From: Acridotheres tristis
Lineage: Eukaryota; Chordata; Aves; Passeriformes; Sturnidae
Assembly (NCBI GenBank): GCA_037013685.1
Contig: CM072887.1
Span: 45,311,154-45,375,153, forward strand
Direction: 5' to 3'
DNA length: 64,000 bases
This document shows positions 42,866 through 56,238 of this stretch, piece by piece. The notes under the pieces were generated by a model. It was not told the DNA's origin and did no database searches. It worked only from the letters and a program-made list of their open reading frames with translations. Each line of letters starts with the position of its first letter. The stretch's first letter is position 1. A program made the translations under genes and the position numbers.

Positions 42866-44040
42866 GTAAGAAAGAGCAATGTAGTAAGACCTTTCTTTGA
42901 AAAGTATGTTTTTTAGCATTTGCTGTATCGGTAGCCAGCATTACTGTGTTTTTGAATGGTATAGAAATACTCTTAGAAAGAAAAGTGATATTTAGTTATT
43001 GTTAAGTTTAATTTGACAATGAAGAAAGATTGGAATTCTTCAAAGAAATATTGTACATTACTCCTGTCTCACAGAAAATGCATTACCCTCATATAAAAAT
43101 AAATTCTGGGTATACCATTTGGACTGAGAGAAAACTGTTCATACTACACCAGAATTGTGGTGAATTGAGTGATATTTAGCATTCCCCAAACAAGTATTGC
43201 TCATTAGGTATCACTTCCTGTGCTTATAAAATGTCTATTTTATAAAGAATATAACCTTTTCTAATAAACTAATAAGATTTATAATTAAATGTGACTTCCT
43301 TTCTAGAATAGCTAATAGATCTTCAAATAATTTTGTTGTAAAAAGAAAAATACATCATTAAGTTTCATTATAGATGTGTGCAGTTGAGACAGTTTCCAAA
43401 ACTGGGAGCCTGTCTGCATTGCACAACATGTGGTTAGTTCTGATTTTTTTGGAGAGTTCCCCAGCAGCAGTGTTTAAATGGGAGAGATTTTTCAGTCCCA
43501 ACAAGAGATCAAAATATGGTGCACAGCATTTATAGCCCAAATTTAGAGAAACTCACAGTCTATTTGTTTCTTTCACTAAAAATAACATTTTCTTTTTGTA
43601 CTAGCTACAGCTATCACTTAATACATACTAATGAATATATCCATTATATATTCCCAGAATTATGAAGTCTCTCAATAAGATTCCTCTAAAAGTTATCACT
43701 ATAAAAGTTTATAGTTTTTACTACAGTTTGCTAGGCATTCTATGACCTCAACACCCAAATTTGCTACCTGCAGTAATGCCATGAGGTGGTTGATGTCTTT
43801 CCTGGTAGAATATCACTTTTTTCCTCTATTCCCTTGGGCCACGTACTAAAGAGCCAAAAGAAGCTAAAAAGAAGCCAAGAGGAGTGAGTGCCACAAGAAC
43901 CTCCCTTTTTATTTGTAAGGAGATGATGGGTCCTTGAGTGGCATGTCAGTGATGTGGCATCATGCTGGTGCAGTAAGGGAGTATAAGAGAATCACAGACA
44001 GCTGCTTAGAGTGGGTCTGTGTTCCCTTAAGTTTCATTAC

Positions 44041-44170
44041 AGAATCACAGAACATTCTGAATTGGGAGGGACCCACAAGGATCATCGAGTCCCACTCCTA
44101 AATGAGTGGCCCATAAAGGGATCAAACCTACAACCTTTGTGCTATTAGCACAACGCTCTGACAAGCTAAC
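44041..44170 (-). mobile_element. SINE with tRNA-Ile head and CR1-type tail (TguSINE1-like)
   Basis: On the minus strand the element starts near 44170 with TTAGCTTGTCAGAGCGTTGT and continues with GCTAATAGCACAAAGG and TTGTAGGTTTGATCCC, ending its head in GGGCCA. This follows tRNA-Ile(AAT): AGAGCGT, anticodon-loop GCTAATA and B box GGTTTGATCC. A CR1-like tail follows, with ACTCGATGATCCTTGTGGGT, CCCTCCCAATTCAGAATGTT and CTGTGATTCTG. That head/tail combination is the structure of TguSINE1 of passerine birds. The A-box region lacks about 5 nt relative to tRNA-Ile, so this copy is probably transcriptionally dead. No clear target-site duplication was seen. Confidence 0.85.
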
Positions 44171-47100
44171 ATAATATTAGGGTATTGCTTTGGCTTAGTA
44201 TCATACCTCTTGCTCAAGTATATGACAGGCATTCCTGACATTTCTTAGGTTTGTTTATCTGCTCAGTTACATAATCCTTACCTTTAAAATTTTCCTTCAC
44301 AATAAAATTTTGTTAGAAGATGGCACTGTTAGGAGATTTTTGTGGTCCTGATTGCTCTTTTAAGGAAAATATTTGTTCAGTCAAAAATGGATTTGAATAC
44401 AAGTCCGAATGTGACAGAAATCTAATGACAGTGGAATCTTCAATCTGTTCAGAAATCTTGTGATTTATCACTATCTTTTGGTGTCTAATTCACTTTCCTT
44501 TCTAATCTTTTTCCCAGACTAGACTGGAACCATCATATCAAAAACTTTGTATTGGTTTTATTAGCCTGATGGGGAAGAAAGCAAACTGCTCCATGAATTC
44601 TTGTTCAGCTTGGTTTGCTTCTCCTGGCTTTCCCTAATTCTTTCTTCTCCCAGCTCCTTTAGCACAGTTTGTAAAAGAACAAAATTCTGCTTCACTGCTC
44701 CTCCTTTTTGTGAATATCCAGCAAGGCTATTTTCTTTCTTCCTTCTACCTTCCCCCTGAAATTCTTGATCAGATTAGTGGTATTTGTTAGAACACTGAAG
44801 ACAACTTCATATACAGTTTTAGTAGTATGTGTGATTATTTCAGTAAGATTTTTAATTTAGCTTGGAAATAAAATGCTTGGGATCCTTTTTGGCAGGGGTG
44901 GGTGAAAAAGATGATAGGAGCTTAAGAAGCTAAATGAAAGATTAGTTGCATTTGACTAATCATAGGTAGATAGCAGTGCATAGGATGACAAGACAAGCAA
45001 GTAGTGCAAGGAAAAGTGATGGATTAGATGGAGCAAAGTTAATGTGATTAATGTGCTTGGATTTTCCTTGTTGAAGTGGATGACTTCAGCCCATGTATAA
45101 GTTCAGGTCTATTGCATGGAAGCATTTCTTTAGCTTTCATTAAAAACTTTGATTTTTTTAAAATTATTATTATTATTGTTATTTTTATTAGTTTGTCTCC
45201 GTTAAAATACAAAAGTACAAAAGAAAAGCTCTTGTAGTGATAACAAAAATGTTTCTGAAATGAAGAATGATTTGGGGAAAATGCGGCAATATGTATTTTG
45301 AAAAAGCTCAGTTGTGCAATAGATGAGCTGAAATGGAAAGTTAATCTTACACAGAAAATGAAGACAAAGAAAATGGAATGTCTGCTCCAGGGACTCCATA
45401 CAGTGTATAGCTGTTCATTTGTCACAAGTGAGAAAATGTTTAATCAGTTTTGAAATGATGTTTTCTCTCTTTATTTATCGTGTTTAGTGACTTTAAGAGT
45501 GTCAGTATGTAAAGTGTTTATCCAAGGAATGGATTTCTGGCACATGGATAAAATGAAAAGTGAAATGTTTAGCTCGCAATAGGCATATGTTCCAAGATCT
45601 CTCTGAGTAAGTATCCTGAGATGAGAAGAAAGCACACAGGTCTATGTTTATCTAGCTTACGCAGGCAGACAAGGAAGGCTCCAGCCTGGTATTAACACTG
45701 AAGTGACATGGAATGTCTTCACCAAACCCCAAACAATTACATCATTCCCTTAACAATATTGATAAAGTGTAATAAGAAAGAACCTGGCACTTTCCAATTA
45801 GATCCTCATTGCTAAATGCTTGAGAAACTGTGAAATACTTGTCAAGTTAAAGCAAAAATCACTCGTTCTGGGGGGAGGTGAAAGAAGTAAAACAGAAAAG
45901 AGAGAGGAGGAGGGGAAAGACATGCTTCTGTATGTTAGGAGTCCTCAATTCGGTGCCCCTTTATTTTTTTTCTTCTGTTTTTATTTTTAGATTTGAAATA
46001 ATGCTCTATGTCCCAAGACTTGTATTATAGATATGCTCTGTTTTCTGTATTTTAATTTACTTAGTGCTAAATACCTTTCATCTTTTCAGGTAATTTAAGT
46101 AGTATTGTTTGCTTAATACAATTTCAGAATGAGATAGACTTTTATCATAGTATCCACAGCAGGTAGGAACCAAGATTACAACAAAATTATTGTCCAAATA
46201 ATATGACAAGTGATACCTTGTTTGCTGTGCTAGGATGAAAGGCAATAGCAGCAGCAGAAATGCCATTTTGCAGACTTACAAGCAGAAATGAGTTAGTTAC
46301 TCCTCTTCTTGCACTTCATTTCTGAAGAACCAATAGCTAAACAACATGACTGAAGTTACTAGAAATGGTATTCAGTGGAGTTGAAGGTCTTAATTCTCTG
46401 CCTTGCTATCTGAACAGCTGAATAGCTCTAGAGGAACAACATGTAACTTTATTGCTTCTTATAGTACCTCACCCTGTAAGTTCTCATCTCCTTAGAAGGC
46501 TTCCAGCTTCACATCTTTTTAAAAAGCAAACAAATCCAGAATTGTAATACTGATATCACTTCCATTGAAATAGTTAAGATGCTCTTTTCCTTCTCCTTTA
46601 TCTGCAAACATTGGTTTCTTCTTGGAATAACACCCTGGGAATTATTCAAACATTTAATTAATTTTTTTTTTTTAATATCCAAGACACAGTCAGATCATCT
46701 TTAATTTTTCCTGATATTTCTCAGTCTAACAATGAAGCATTTGATTCTCAATTCCATTCAGCAGAACTGAAAGTTGCTCAGTTACTCATATTTCATATAA
46801 TTAACTCATACTTCACTCCTGTAAGAGACAATGTATGCTAGAAATGTTAAAGAATACTAAAGATCTTTTCAGTTTTTGTTTTTTTGTTTTGTTTTTAGTA
46901 TTTCAGATAGTATAACAGTGCTTGAAGTGATAAGTCATTGAGTCAACAGTCCCATACACTGGTGGTTTAAAACCATTCACCTGTTTTTCCTGTTGATGCC
47001 TAACATGACCTAGAAAGACAGAAATTCCACTTGCTGTCCTGGCTTGCTGTACATCGCTGATTTTTAAGAAGTCCTAGAATTCAATTTTTTCATTAGTAAA

Positions 47101-47806
47101 TCTCAGTGAATTATGAGAATATATATTTGTTTTATAAAAAGTCAAACAGAGGACTTTTTGCCTTTTGACGTAAGTATCAACTGGGAGTTTTGGATGTGTG
47201 TGGCTTGGTATGAAGTGCTCATCTTTCCATGTCTGGATATTTTTATTTGGTTTAATTTATAATTTGCTTCCATTACTTGCACATTCCAGTGATTTTTGGG
47301 CTTTTAAGTGCTTTCTGACTGCAGCCTCCCAGGCACCTCTTCTGTTTTCAGGACTTTTAATAATCCAGTTAGAAATGTGTTGTTGCTTTCTTTTGCTGTA
47401 GCAACAAAATGACATTAATTTTGAAGAGAAATGTTTACCTTTAAATTGCCTGCAAAAAAACCCCAGTATTCTTGACACAACGCTCTTTGCAGATTTCCAT
47501 TGACATCACTGAACATGAGAACTTGGGGAGGAACAAAGGTTTACACCTGCTTATGAGTTGACAAGTTGATGACATTTAGAGAAATAGCAGACAGTATGGT
47601 ACAATGGCACTGCTGAAAAGCAACACCTCGAAATGTAGCACCTAAGTCTGGTAATCCTTTAAAACATTAAATGTTCCTCCCACCTCACTACCCTCCACAC
47701 AATGTTTTGGATTGTTTCCAAAAGTGAACTGTAAAGTTAAAGTGAAAATTGAGTTAATGATACAAATAAACTGGTGAAAAGCTTAGAATGGAAGAGGTAT
47801 GTAGTT

Positions 47807-47825
47807 AAAAAAAAAAAAAAAAAAA
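47807..47825. repeat. Poly(A) tract, 19 nt
   Basis: An uninterrupted run of 19 A residues on the + strand within the intron. No retrogene or SINE body was recognised upstream of it, so it is listed as a simple repeat. Confidence 0.8.
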
Positions 47826-50800
47826 CACCAGGAGAAAACTTTTAACTGAAAGGCAAGAATATGCTATTGGAGTCTGTCTTTCACTACTCTTTGGCCATTC
47901 ATCTATTGTTGGTTGCTTCACTGTTATGTCTATTTCTCAATGTGTGGCTCCCAGCATGTAGGCTGGAATTGCTAAGGGTAATACATTTCAGACCGTAGGT
48001 ATACATTAGCTGGATCAGCAAAAAGTAAATACTTGCTGAGCAGAGGAAATGTGTATAGAAGAAGCTTACAGTCTGTTAAACAGTTTGGATCATTCTAGTT
48101 TAGTATCCTGTCTCTGACAAAATATCAGGACCAGTAGATATGCAGTAATGGAAACTTAGCCAGCAGTTTAGTTATGTCAGAAAGTCTCTTCTAAAATATG
48201 GAGATGAAGTCCTTGTCCTTTTCTGAAAATATTTGTCAAGTCCTTAACCATTTGGATGATTGATTTTTGCCTGTAAGAGCATTATCTTTTCTTTTGAAGA
48301 TTTTGGCCTACTTGCTTTGAAAAATAATTTTATTTTATTGGTTTGAAATGAGTTTGCATTTAATGGCATTCAATGCTAGCATGAACAAATGGTAATACAA
48401 CTCCTAACAGACTGGGGTACAATTCAGAGATCTAATATTCTGCAATGTAAACTGATTTTTATGCAACTTATTCTAAAGTTTATGTGGAGGGTTATTCTTA
48501 GATCTTACAGTAAAAGATAAAGGACGTTAGTTTAAGATGCAACTACAGTTACACGGCTAAATAGCATTGACAACAGTACAGCTAACACCCTGATAACAAT
48601 ATAGTTAAAATAACTTGGGTCTGATCAACCCAAAACTAATGGTATGGCATCAGACTGAGGATTAAAAAAAGAGAAAAGCATAAAAGAACCATGTAGCTAA
48701 TAAAATTAGTGGGAAAAAAATACATGAATTAAAGTATTTCAACGTGTCACATTTTGTTTGGCTTCCAGTTTATGTTCAGCAGGTGGTTTCACTGAGTAGC
48801 CCTCAAAAATTCAAGATATTCCTCTTGAGCTGTTGCAGCTGAAGGAAAATGCTTGTCTGCGTGTGTATATGTGTGATTAGCTCCAGTGCCTCCCCCTTGT
48901 GCATCAGCTTCTGATTATGTTCAGCAGGACTTCTCTTTCATCATATTGTCTACCTGAGCTGTTTGCTTAGATTGTTTCCTAAGACCTTCTAGTCAGTGTT
49001 TGCATTTGCAAGGACTGTGACTGTGGATAATGCGTCTCTTTTACTCTCTTACGCTGATTTGCCATGGGAGTAGTTCCTTTCTTTTTTGCTGGATGTTACA
49101 ATTTACTTGAAGTATTACAATAGTATGTTGCTGTTGTCATATATATGCAAATAGAGAAGCAGAACGTCAGGGATGGGATTTAATTAGGTCAAAACTGCTG
49201 TATTAACTCATCTGGGAACTATCCAGTAATAATGTGTACAATATAGGTCATTCCTTCCATAACAATTTCCAGCTGATGGAAGGCTGCCATCCACAAGCCA
49301 ATCCACAATGTAGGGATTGCTTCAGCCTACTGCTGAAACTCTGCTGTGCTTCTCATCTATGGAGATTAGGAGACTAGGGGAAAAAAGCATTGTCCCTTTG
49401 CTCTTCCTCAGTTTGTTCCTCAGCCTCATTGCCTTGTTTCTTGACTGCTTTAACAAGCTAGTTCAGAAACAGCTTTACTAGGCCAGATCTCTTCTGTACT
49501 GCGTCTTAAAGGAGGGCTTCTCATGAGATAACCTCACCCACTTGTTTTCTCAGTTGCTGCATGAAAGATAGCTCTACCTTAGTCTGTGGAGGAAGTAAAC
49601 CTTCCTGCTTCACCCTAAAGAAAACAATTAGGGCGTGGTCACTCCAGACCAGAAACACCATGAAGCCTCCTTGGAAGGGATGGGAACCGCTCCTCTAGAA
49701 GTGAGATTATTTTCTCAGGCCAAAGGAATATTGTTTGTCTAGCTTTACTTGGATATGTGAATATTGATGATCCAGAATTGATATGGTTATTTAATACAGT
49801 ATTTCTATTAATTCCAGTGGCTGCCACCTTTTCATTTAGATAATCCCTATAGAAAGTGCTGCCCATTTTCTGTACTCAGCTACAAAAAGATTCTTTCACT
49901 TCTATGAAGAGAATATATTGGGATAACTTGAGACTTGAATCTCAAGTGCTTAAACTTTGAAAAATGCAAACCAACCTGACAGTTCATCAATACAGATTTT
50001 GAAGTCTTTCAATTTCCCTTCATGGGATTTTGTTCTAATTGACGCTAAGAATATGAAGGCCCCCAGGAACAGTTCAGTTTTCAGTAAAGAATTGAAGTCT
50101 TCTATTCATAGTTATGCTGGCCATGATGATATAAGATGTATGTTAAGGAGAGAGTTCTTTCACACTGAATTAGGTAAAAATGATCTCCAGAGCAACCACA
50201 AAGGGCTAAGGTGAAACTTCATCAAATGACCTTTAAAGTGCTAGGATGTTCTGTAATACCCAAGTATTTCAGACCATTTCTATTCTATAAAAGATACAAT
50301 TTCAAAGAATAGAAACTGAAACTTAAATTGGCTTGACCACCAAAATAGAAATAATTTAGGCCAAAAAAAACCCTGTACATTCGTTTCATTTGCTATATTT
50401 AGAGTGCATTTTTGTCAATGTACATATATAAAATTTTATCTATGCTGAATCATACTCTTAGAGATGAGTTAATCTTATGTGTACCTGAAATTCTGTAAAG
50501 CATGTGTGTGGTTTCCATCTAGCTATCTAAATAATCTGCTCTAGGTTTAAGAAAAATTATTTCATTATATAATAGTTATTATTTTCTTAAATAACCCTGA
50601 CCTTGCTTCTTCATTAATTTCAGTTATAAAAATGAGCCACACCATGGGAAGAGGCAAATTACAAGACTGAGGCTGTAATCAGTAAATTTAAACATCATAA
50701 GCTTCTAACACAGTGCACAACAGTTCTGCACTACTTCCATCTGCAATTATAACCTCTTTAAGTAATAATGATTGCTTAGAAATGAACATAAGGAGTGTTA

Positions 50801-53800
50801 CTAGAAAGATCTGAAGTCAAGTTGGGCTTTAACATGAGGCTTTTAGCTGTTTCTTACAGCACTTAGGCCAGCAGCTTTTGTGTCAGACCACTGCTGTTGA
50901 AATTCATTCTACCGCTGTATTCTGTGTCTAACAGCACCGTGTTAGTTCTTGAAGTTCAACCAGTCAAGGTTTATTTAATATCTTTGAAGCTCACATGTTT
51001 GTCTTTTTAAGAGAGAAAAATAGTTTTCTCTTGGATGTGTTACTGGGCCTGACTCTCCTGTGCACAAAATTATATGGTATTGTTTTACATGTGCTCATAT
51101 TGCCTGTGTCTAGCTTAGCACAGAGCTAACCATATGTCTGGAGCAGCTTAGCTGGCAGTCATGGGCATGATATCCATGCTAACATGAATTAAAAGCATTA
51201 AAGTCCAAGATGGAGAGCATATATATTTATGCAAAGTATTCAGGTAACAGTGGGTTGCAGCTAACGCCAATGCATCTAGAGAACTTTAACTACCTCAAGC
51301 CAAGGTTTTGTGAGAAAGTTTGAACTGATATAAAACTGTCATTTAAAAATTATATTGAAAAAGCACATGCAACTTAAAAATGCATTTGAAGAATCACTCT
51401 ACAAAGTGCTTGATTTTAATTTTTTTTTGTGGAGTGGCCTGCTAGAATGCAAATGTCAGAGTAAAAAAAAAAAGACAAAGTTCCGTTTCTAGTGTATTAT
51501 CTCAATTCATATTTTATTCTGAATAATATTCTTGAATGGAAATACAATCTTTAAATATTCACAGTAGAATTTAGGTTCACATAAGCCTGTTACTGGGTGA
51601 GATGTAGCTGACAAATGCTTTGCACATGATATAATGAAGGTAGCAAAAATACCTCTAGCCTACGTTTCCTGACCTTTGATTTTCAAATGGCTGGAATCTG
51701 ACTCAATATACGCAGAATGTCTTTTTCAGCACATTATTTTTTTTGTCACCAGAAAAGTTCTGTTCGCCAAGATAGCTCGCTCCTGATAAAATTTAGCACT
51801 GAATCATATGCCACCTTGGATAAAAGATGGTATTGTTATATGACTGGAGCACTTGTTTACATCAGAATAATGCAAAAAATCCTGGAATCAACCCAAACCC
51901 ATCCCAAACATATAGAGAAACCAGGTTGTAGCCTATTGTTTTAAAGTTGAATGAGAATAAAAATACAAATTAAAAAATAATTAAACCAGTGAAGGAAGAT
52001 CTTGCAGAATGCTTTTTTTAATGTAGTATTAACTGTGATCCCTGATAGCCTAATATTTCCAGAACATATAAGCACAAGAATTGATTAGGCAAATTTCATC
52101 ATACCCAACAAATGTACTTTAATCTGGATAAAAATATTTTCTAAAATAAAGATCTTGAAAGTTTCAGTGCTCACATTTGCCTTTCAACAAAAGTATAATT
52201 TAATTTAGTTATGGCCATTTTATTTTGCTGTTTTGCAACCTGCTGTTATGAGGCACTTTGTTCCTAAAAGACAGGAGTAAAGAAATACTCTCCCATTGAA
52301 TTAAGTAAATAGAAGGGTCTGGAATAACAGTTTAGATTGAAGTTGAAATGGCCATCTGATATGTGAAGGGTTTATTCACTGTTAACACTATATCATCATT
52401 CTTCCTAAAATTTTATTTTTCCCAAAATGTTCAAGTGCAAAGCTGTAGTCCTAATACCTATTGAATTTAACAGTCTGTACTATGTAACAGCATTCAGTTA
52501 CAGGGTCTGCTGCCTTTAATATAAAATATGGAAGTTCTGCATTCATGTTACTAATAATTAAGTACAACTGATTATATTGATCATTGTAGATGATCATTAA
52601 ATTAGTAATGCATTCCTACTAGTCAGAGGGAGGATGTTAAAATTCTCATGAACAAGACAGACTGGCCTGTCAAAACATAATTTTCTGTTCTTAATACTGG
52701 ATATTTTTTGTTGAGCTTTTGTTGGGAGAAAAAAAATGGTGCTTCAAAGGTAGATGAATTTTTTTTTTGCTGGTACTGAAGCTGCTAATTTTCATATGGT
52801 TGAAGCAATAAAAAGTTTCTCTTTTATATGAATTTATAGGAGGCAAGGGATCAGGCATGAGGGAGATGACTTAGGATTCAAAACATTGCAAAAGTTTGGC
52901 AGGTTTTTTTTAGAGGGAAGGAAAAATCTCTTGAGAGCTTTGTTTTCTAAGGAACAGTATTACAAAATACATAGTTACACAATATAAATTGGCAAATAAG
53001 AGAAGAGATTAATGATGCTGGCATATTATCTCAACTTTCTTTTTAATATAAGAAAGTTACTTTTCTTCCTTTGTAAAAGGACAATAAGAAATTTCTTATT
53101 AAGTATTAGATATCTTGAATAAACCTATACTTGTTTTTTACATTTTTCCACTTAAAATTATGCAGAACAAGAGACAGCACTGAGGAAAGGAATTTATATT
53201 TTTTTTTTTTTTCAAAGAAAAGATGAAGAAAATGAGGTAAAGTTATAGTGCAGAGAAGGACCCTCAACAAAATACATCAACAGAAAATTACAGCCTTCAT
53301 AGAATGCTCTGCATATAAACTTTCCTAACAGTCTTGTGCTAATCATCAGGATGCTGGTGCTCTTTTATTTTACATAATTTTGTGTGACCATGTTGCACTG
53401 TTGGTATTCTGTCTGAAGATTAATTCTTGCTTTTGGATGTCGAATACACTAAGAAAATAGATACAAAGCCTTGGCCTCTTTATAAAACAAACGAGATACT
53501 GAGATGGTGATTCAAATTATTAGCATCCAGGAAGCAAATACTGTTACCGATATATTGTACTCACCTTCTATATGCAGCCGGCAATTCAGAATCAACACAC
53601 TGAATGAGTTTACATGCCCATCAACCCAGTTTGGCTTTAAATAAGACTTATGTCAGATTTGAAGTAGTAGGAGGCACATATAGTGTCTTCTTTTCCTTTT
53701 ACCTTCTTTCTTTTGGTAGAATGTTCTTATTTCTAAATTTTATTTGTGAGTTTAATAGAACTGAAAGGTGCTTTGGTAATTTCAGCCTGATTTAGAACTG

Positions 53801-56221
53801 CTTCTGAAACACAGGTGCTTCACAGAAGTAACAGGTAACACCATTTACACTAAGTGTTCTTAATCTCTTATGTACGTAAGTGATGCTTAGAGATTTATAA
53901 AGCCAAAACAGGCAAGAATATCCATGTTCAAACTTCAACCAAAATATGTAGTCTGTTAAACGGTGCAGAATAGAAACACTTTTCTCTGCTTTTAAAACCA
54001 CATTGGAGCAAATCTTTACCCTTGCAGGTGATTTCGTTTGCTGCATGGGGAAACCAGATACATGTGTGTTTGTGCATGTGTTCAGCATTTCTCAGAAAGG
54101 TCAGCCAGGGCGTGTCTGTACCTGTGGTTACTTTGCTATTTGTTTGGACAAGGAAGCCAGATCAAATAATGCTGAGATGAAACTACTGCTGTTTCAGTAT
54201 TGTTGATTTGCTTTTTTTACATGTTTATAAACCAACCACTGCATCCCATACATCAGGCTTGGGTTGGAATTATTCTCTGCAAAATTTTGCTAGCTGTTTT
54301 CAGAATGGAATGGGAAAAAAAGCTGAATAATCCATAGCTGCTCTTAAGATATTCCTAATGGATCAGGTCTATTAGCTAGTATTGCTGTCAATGAGCCATT
54401 TGCAATGTGAATAACTTCTTTTTCATATGACTAAATTGGTTTGGCTGTTAGTACGTCTGTTCCTTTCTTCCCTCCAAATAGAAAAATCACTTTCATAGAC
54501 TCACAGTGGTACTCGAGGGAGCACACATAAAAGTCCAGTGATTCATTCATCAAATTTCCACGTTTGAGTAAGTAGTGAGTTCATACATCAGTCTGATGTG
54601 ATTTTTATTGAATTACCCAAAAACTTGAACTAGAGACATTAGAAGACAAGAAAGGAAGAAAAGGAACTGTCTTTCCTGATCTTATTTCCTTCCTTACTTG
54701 TCAGAGAGATGAGCAACTCTTCCATTTTTTTGAGAAAAGTGATATTATTTAATTCTCCTTCAGGTCCAGCATAAGGGATGTGAAACCCAGTCTGAAACCT
54801 GTTTAAATATTTCTGGCTTTTTGCCGTCAGGGTAAGACGGTAATGTGAACATCACTGTCATATTTTAAATCATGCTTGAAAAGTCAGGCTGTTAGAAGCA
54901 AAGGCAGTGACCTCCTTTACCTCTTTTAATCCCTGAAACTAAGTTGCATGCCCTTCTTTCCCTCTTCCATGACTCAAAGATCTTCTCTAATGCACATTCT
55001 TTTCCTTTAAGACTCTCAGAGTATGGATAAGTATGAACCTTTCCACTTGAGAAATGGACACTAAACAAGCTTTGCAGTACTTGTTTCAAAATAAGTATTT
55101 AATTTTGCATATGAAAAGGTGAAATGAAATTCAGATGAGTCAGGTCAGATGAGTTTCTCAGGGTTGTATGATGCATAAATTAATTTGAATATAGGAACAA
55201 AAGGCTTTTGATAGCTAGTCCCTTACTTGATTCAAAATATCTGTGATGTACAGTTAGGAATAGTAACAATGGTATTTGCAGATATTTTGTTTCAAAATCG
55301 GCTAAAGAGTGAACAGGAAAATTTGTATGACTTGTCCCAGGGAAAAGCACCAGAGATATTTAAGGCATTTTTTGCCTGACTGAAGTCTGACAGGATTGCA
55401 TCTAGTCTTGGGGCTATGGGAATGTCATCAAAATTTCTCTTTGTATTTAAAATGCATGTCCCCTCCTGGAATTAGCCTTGAGATATGTCTAGTTTGACAT
55501 ATGTAAACATTTCCAAATCAGATATTTAAAGACCATGGAAACAGAGAGGATTTATTGCTGTCCATGTTTTATTATTTGATGCATTTGGATTGGCTTTATT
55601 TGCTTTGTCTTTCATGTGCGAATTATGCCATTTTGTCTTGTACTACAAAAATGACAGCATCAAATGTATAGCAAGCAGGTTTCCATATGTCTTCTAAATG
55701 AACTCTAAGAGAGTTTAATGCTAAAGAAGGGTAGACCTCTCTGGTTGGAAAAAAAATATGAGAACTGTCTTGAGTGTTTGATCTGCATGTATAGAAAAAA
55801 TATTTGATTTGTGAAGATTTGTGCCCTGAAGTATTATTGTGTTGCAGCTGATGTCTTATGCATTGTTACTGGGCATTAGAAAGGTGTGACATACTAACAA
55901 TGACAACCTGCTATGCTGCTGCTGTTTCACATTTCACAGACAGTTAATTTTCCTTACCTCCCAAACTAACTGCTAGGGAGTCAAGCAACCTGTATGAGCA
56001 TTTCTCTGCTTTCTGTAAACCTAGTAATTATGTTACAGCTGTTAGACACAGCTGTATGAATGTGCAAGTTTGCAATGATTATACAAGTAGTCTTCAGGGA
56101 GGTTTTCAGTCACCAGAGAAAAAAACACTGGTTATCTCCTCCTACTCTCAGAGGATAGTTGGAATTATTGAAGAATAGTGAAAGTCTTTGCATCTCTAAT
56201 AGATGTTAGTGCTATTTATCC

Positions 56222-56238
56222 TTTTTTTTTTTTTTTTT
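56222..56238. repeat. Poly(T) tract, 17 nt
   Basis: A run of 17 T residues in the intron, followed by AATTGAACG. No associated retroposon body was recognised. Confidence 0.75.

Noticed and set aside
44106..44170. Possible tRNA-Ile gene on the minus strand
   Set aside because: The A-box region is missing about 5 nt, the acceptor stem is not intact and it runs directly into a CR1-type tail. It is a SINE head, not a tRNA gene.
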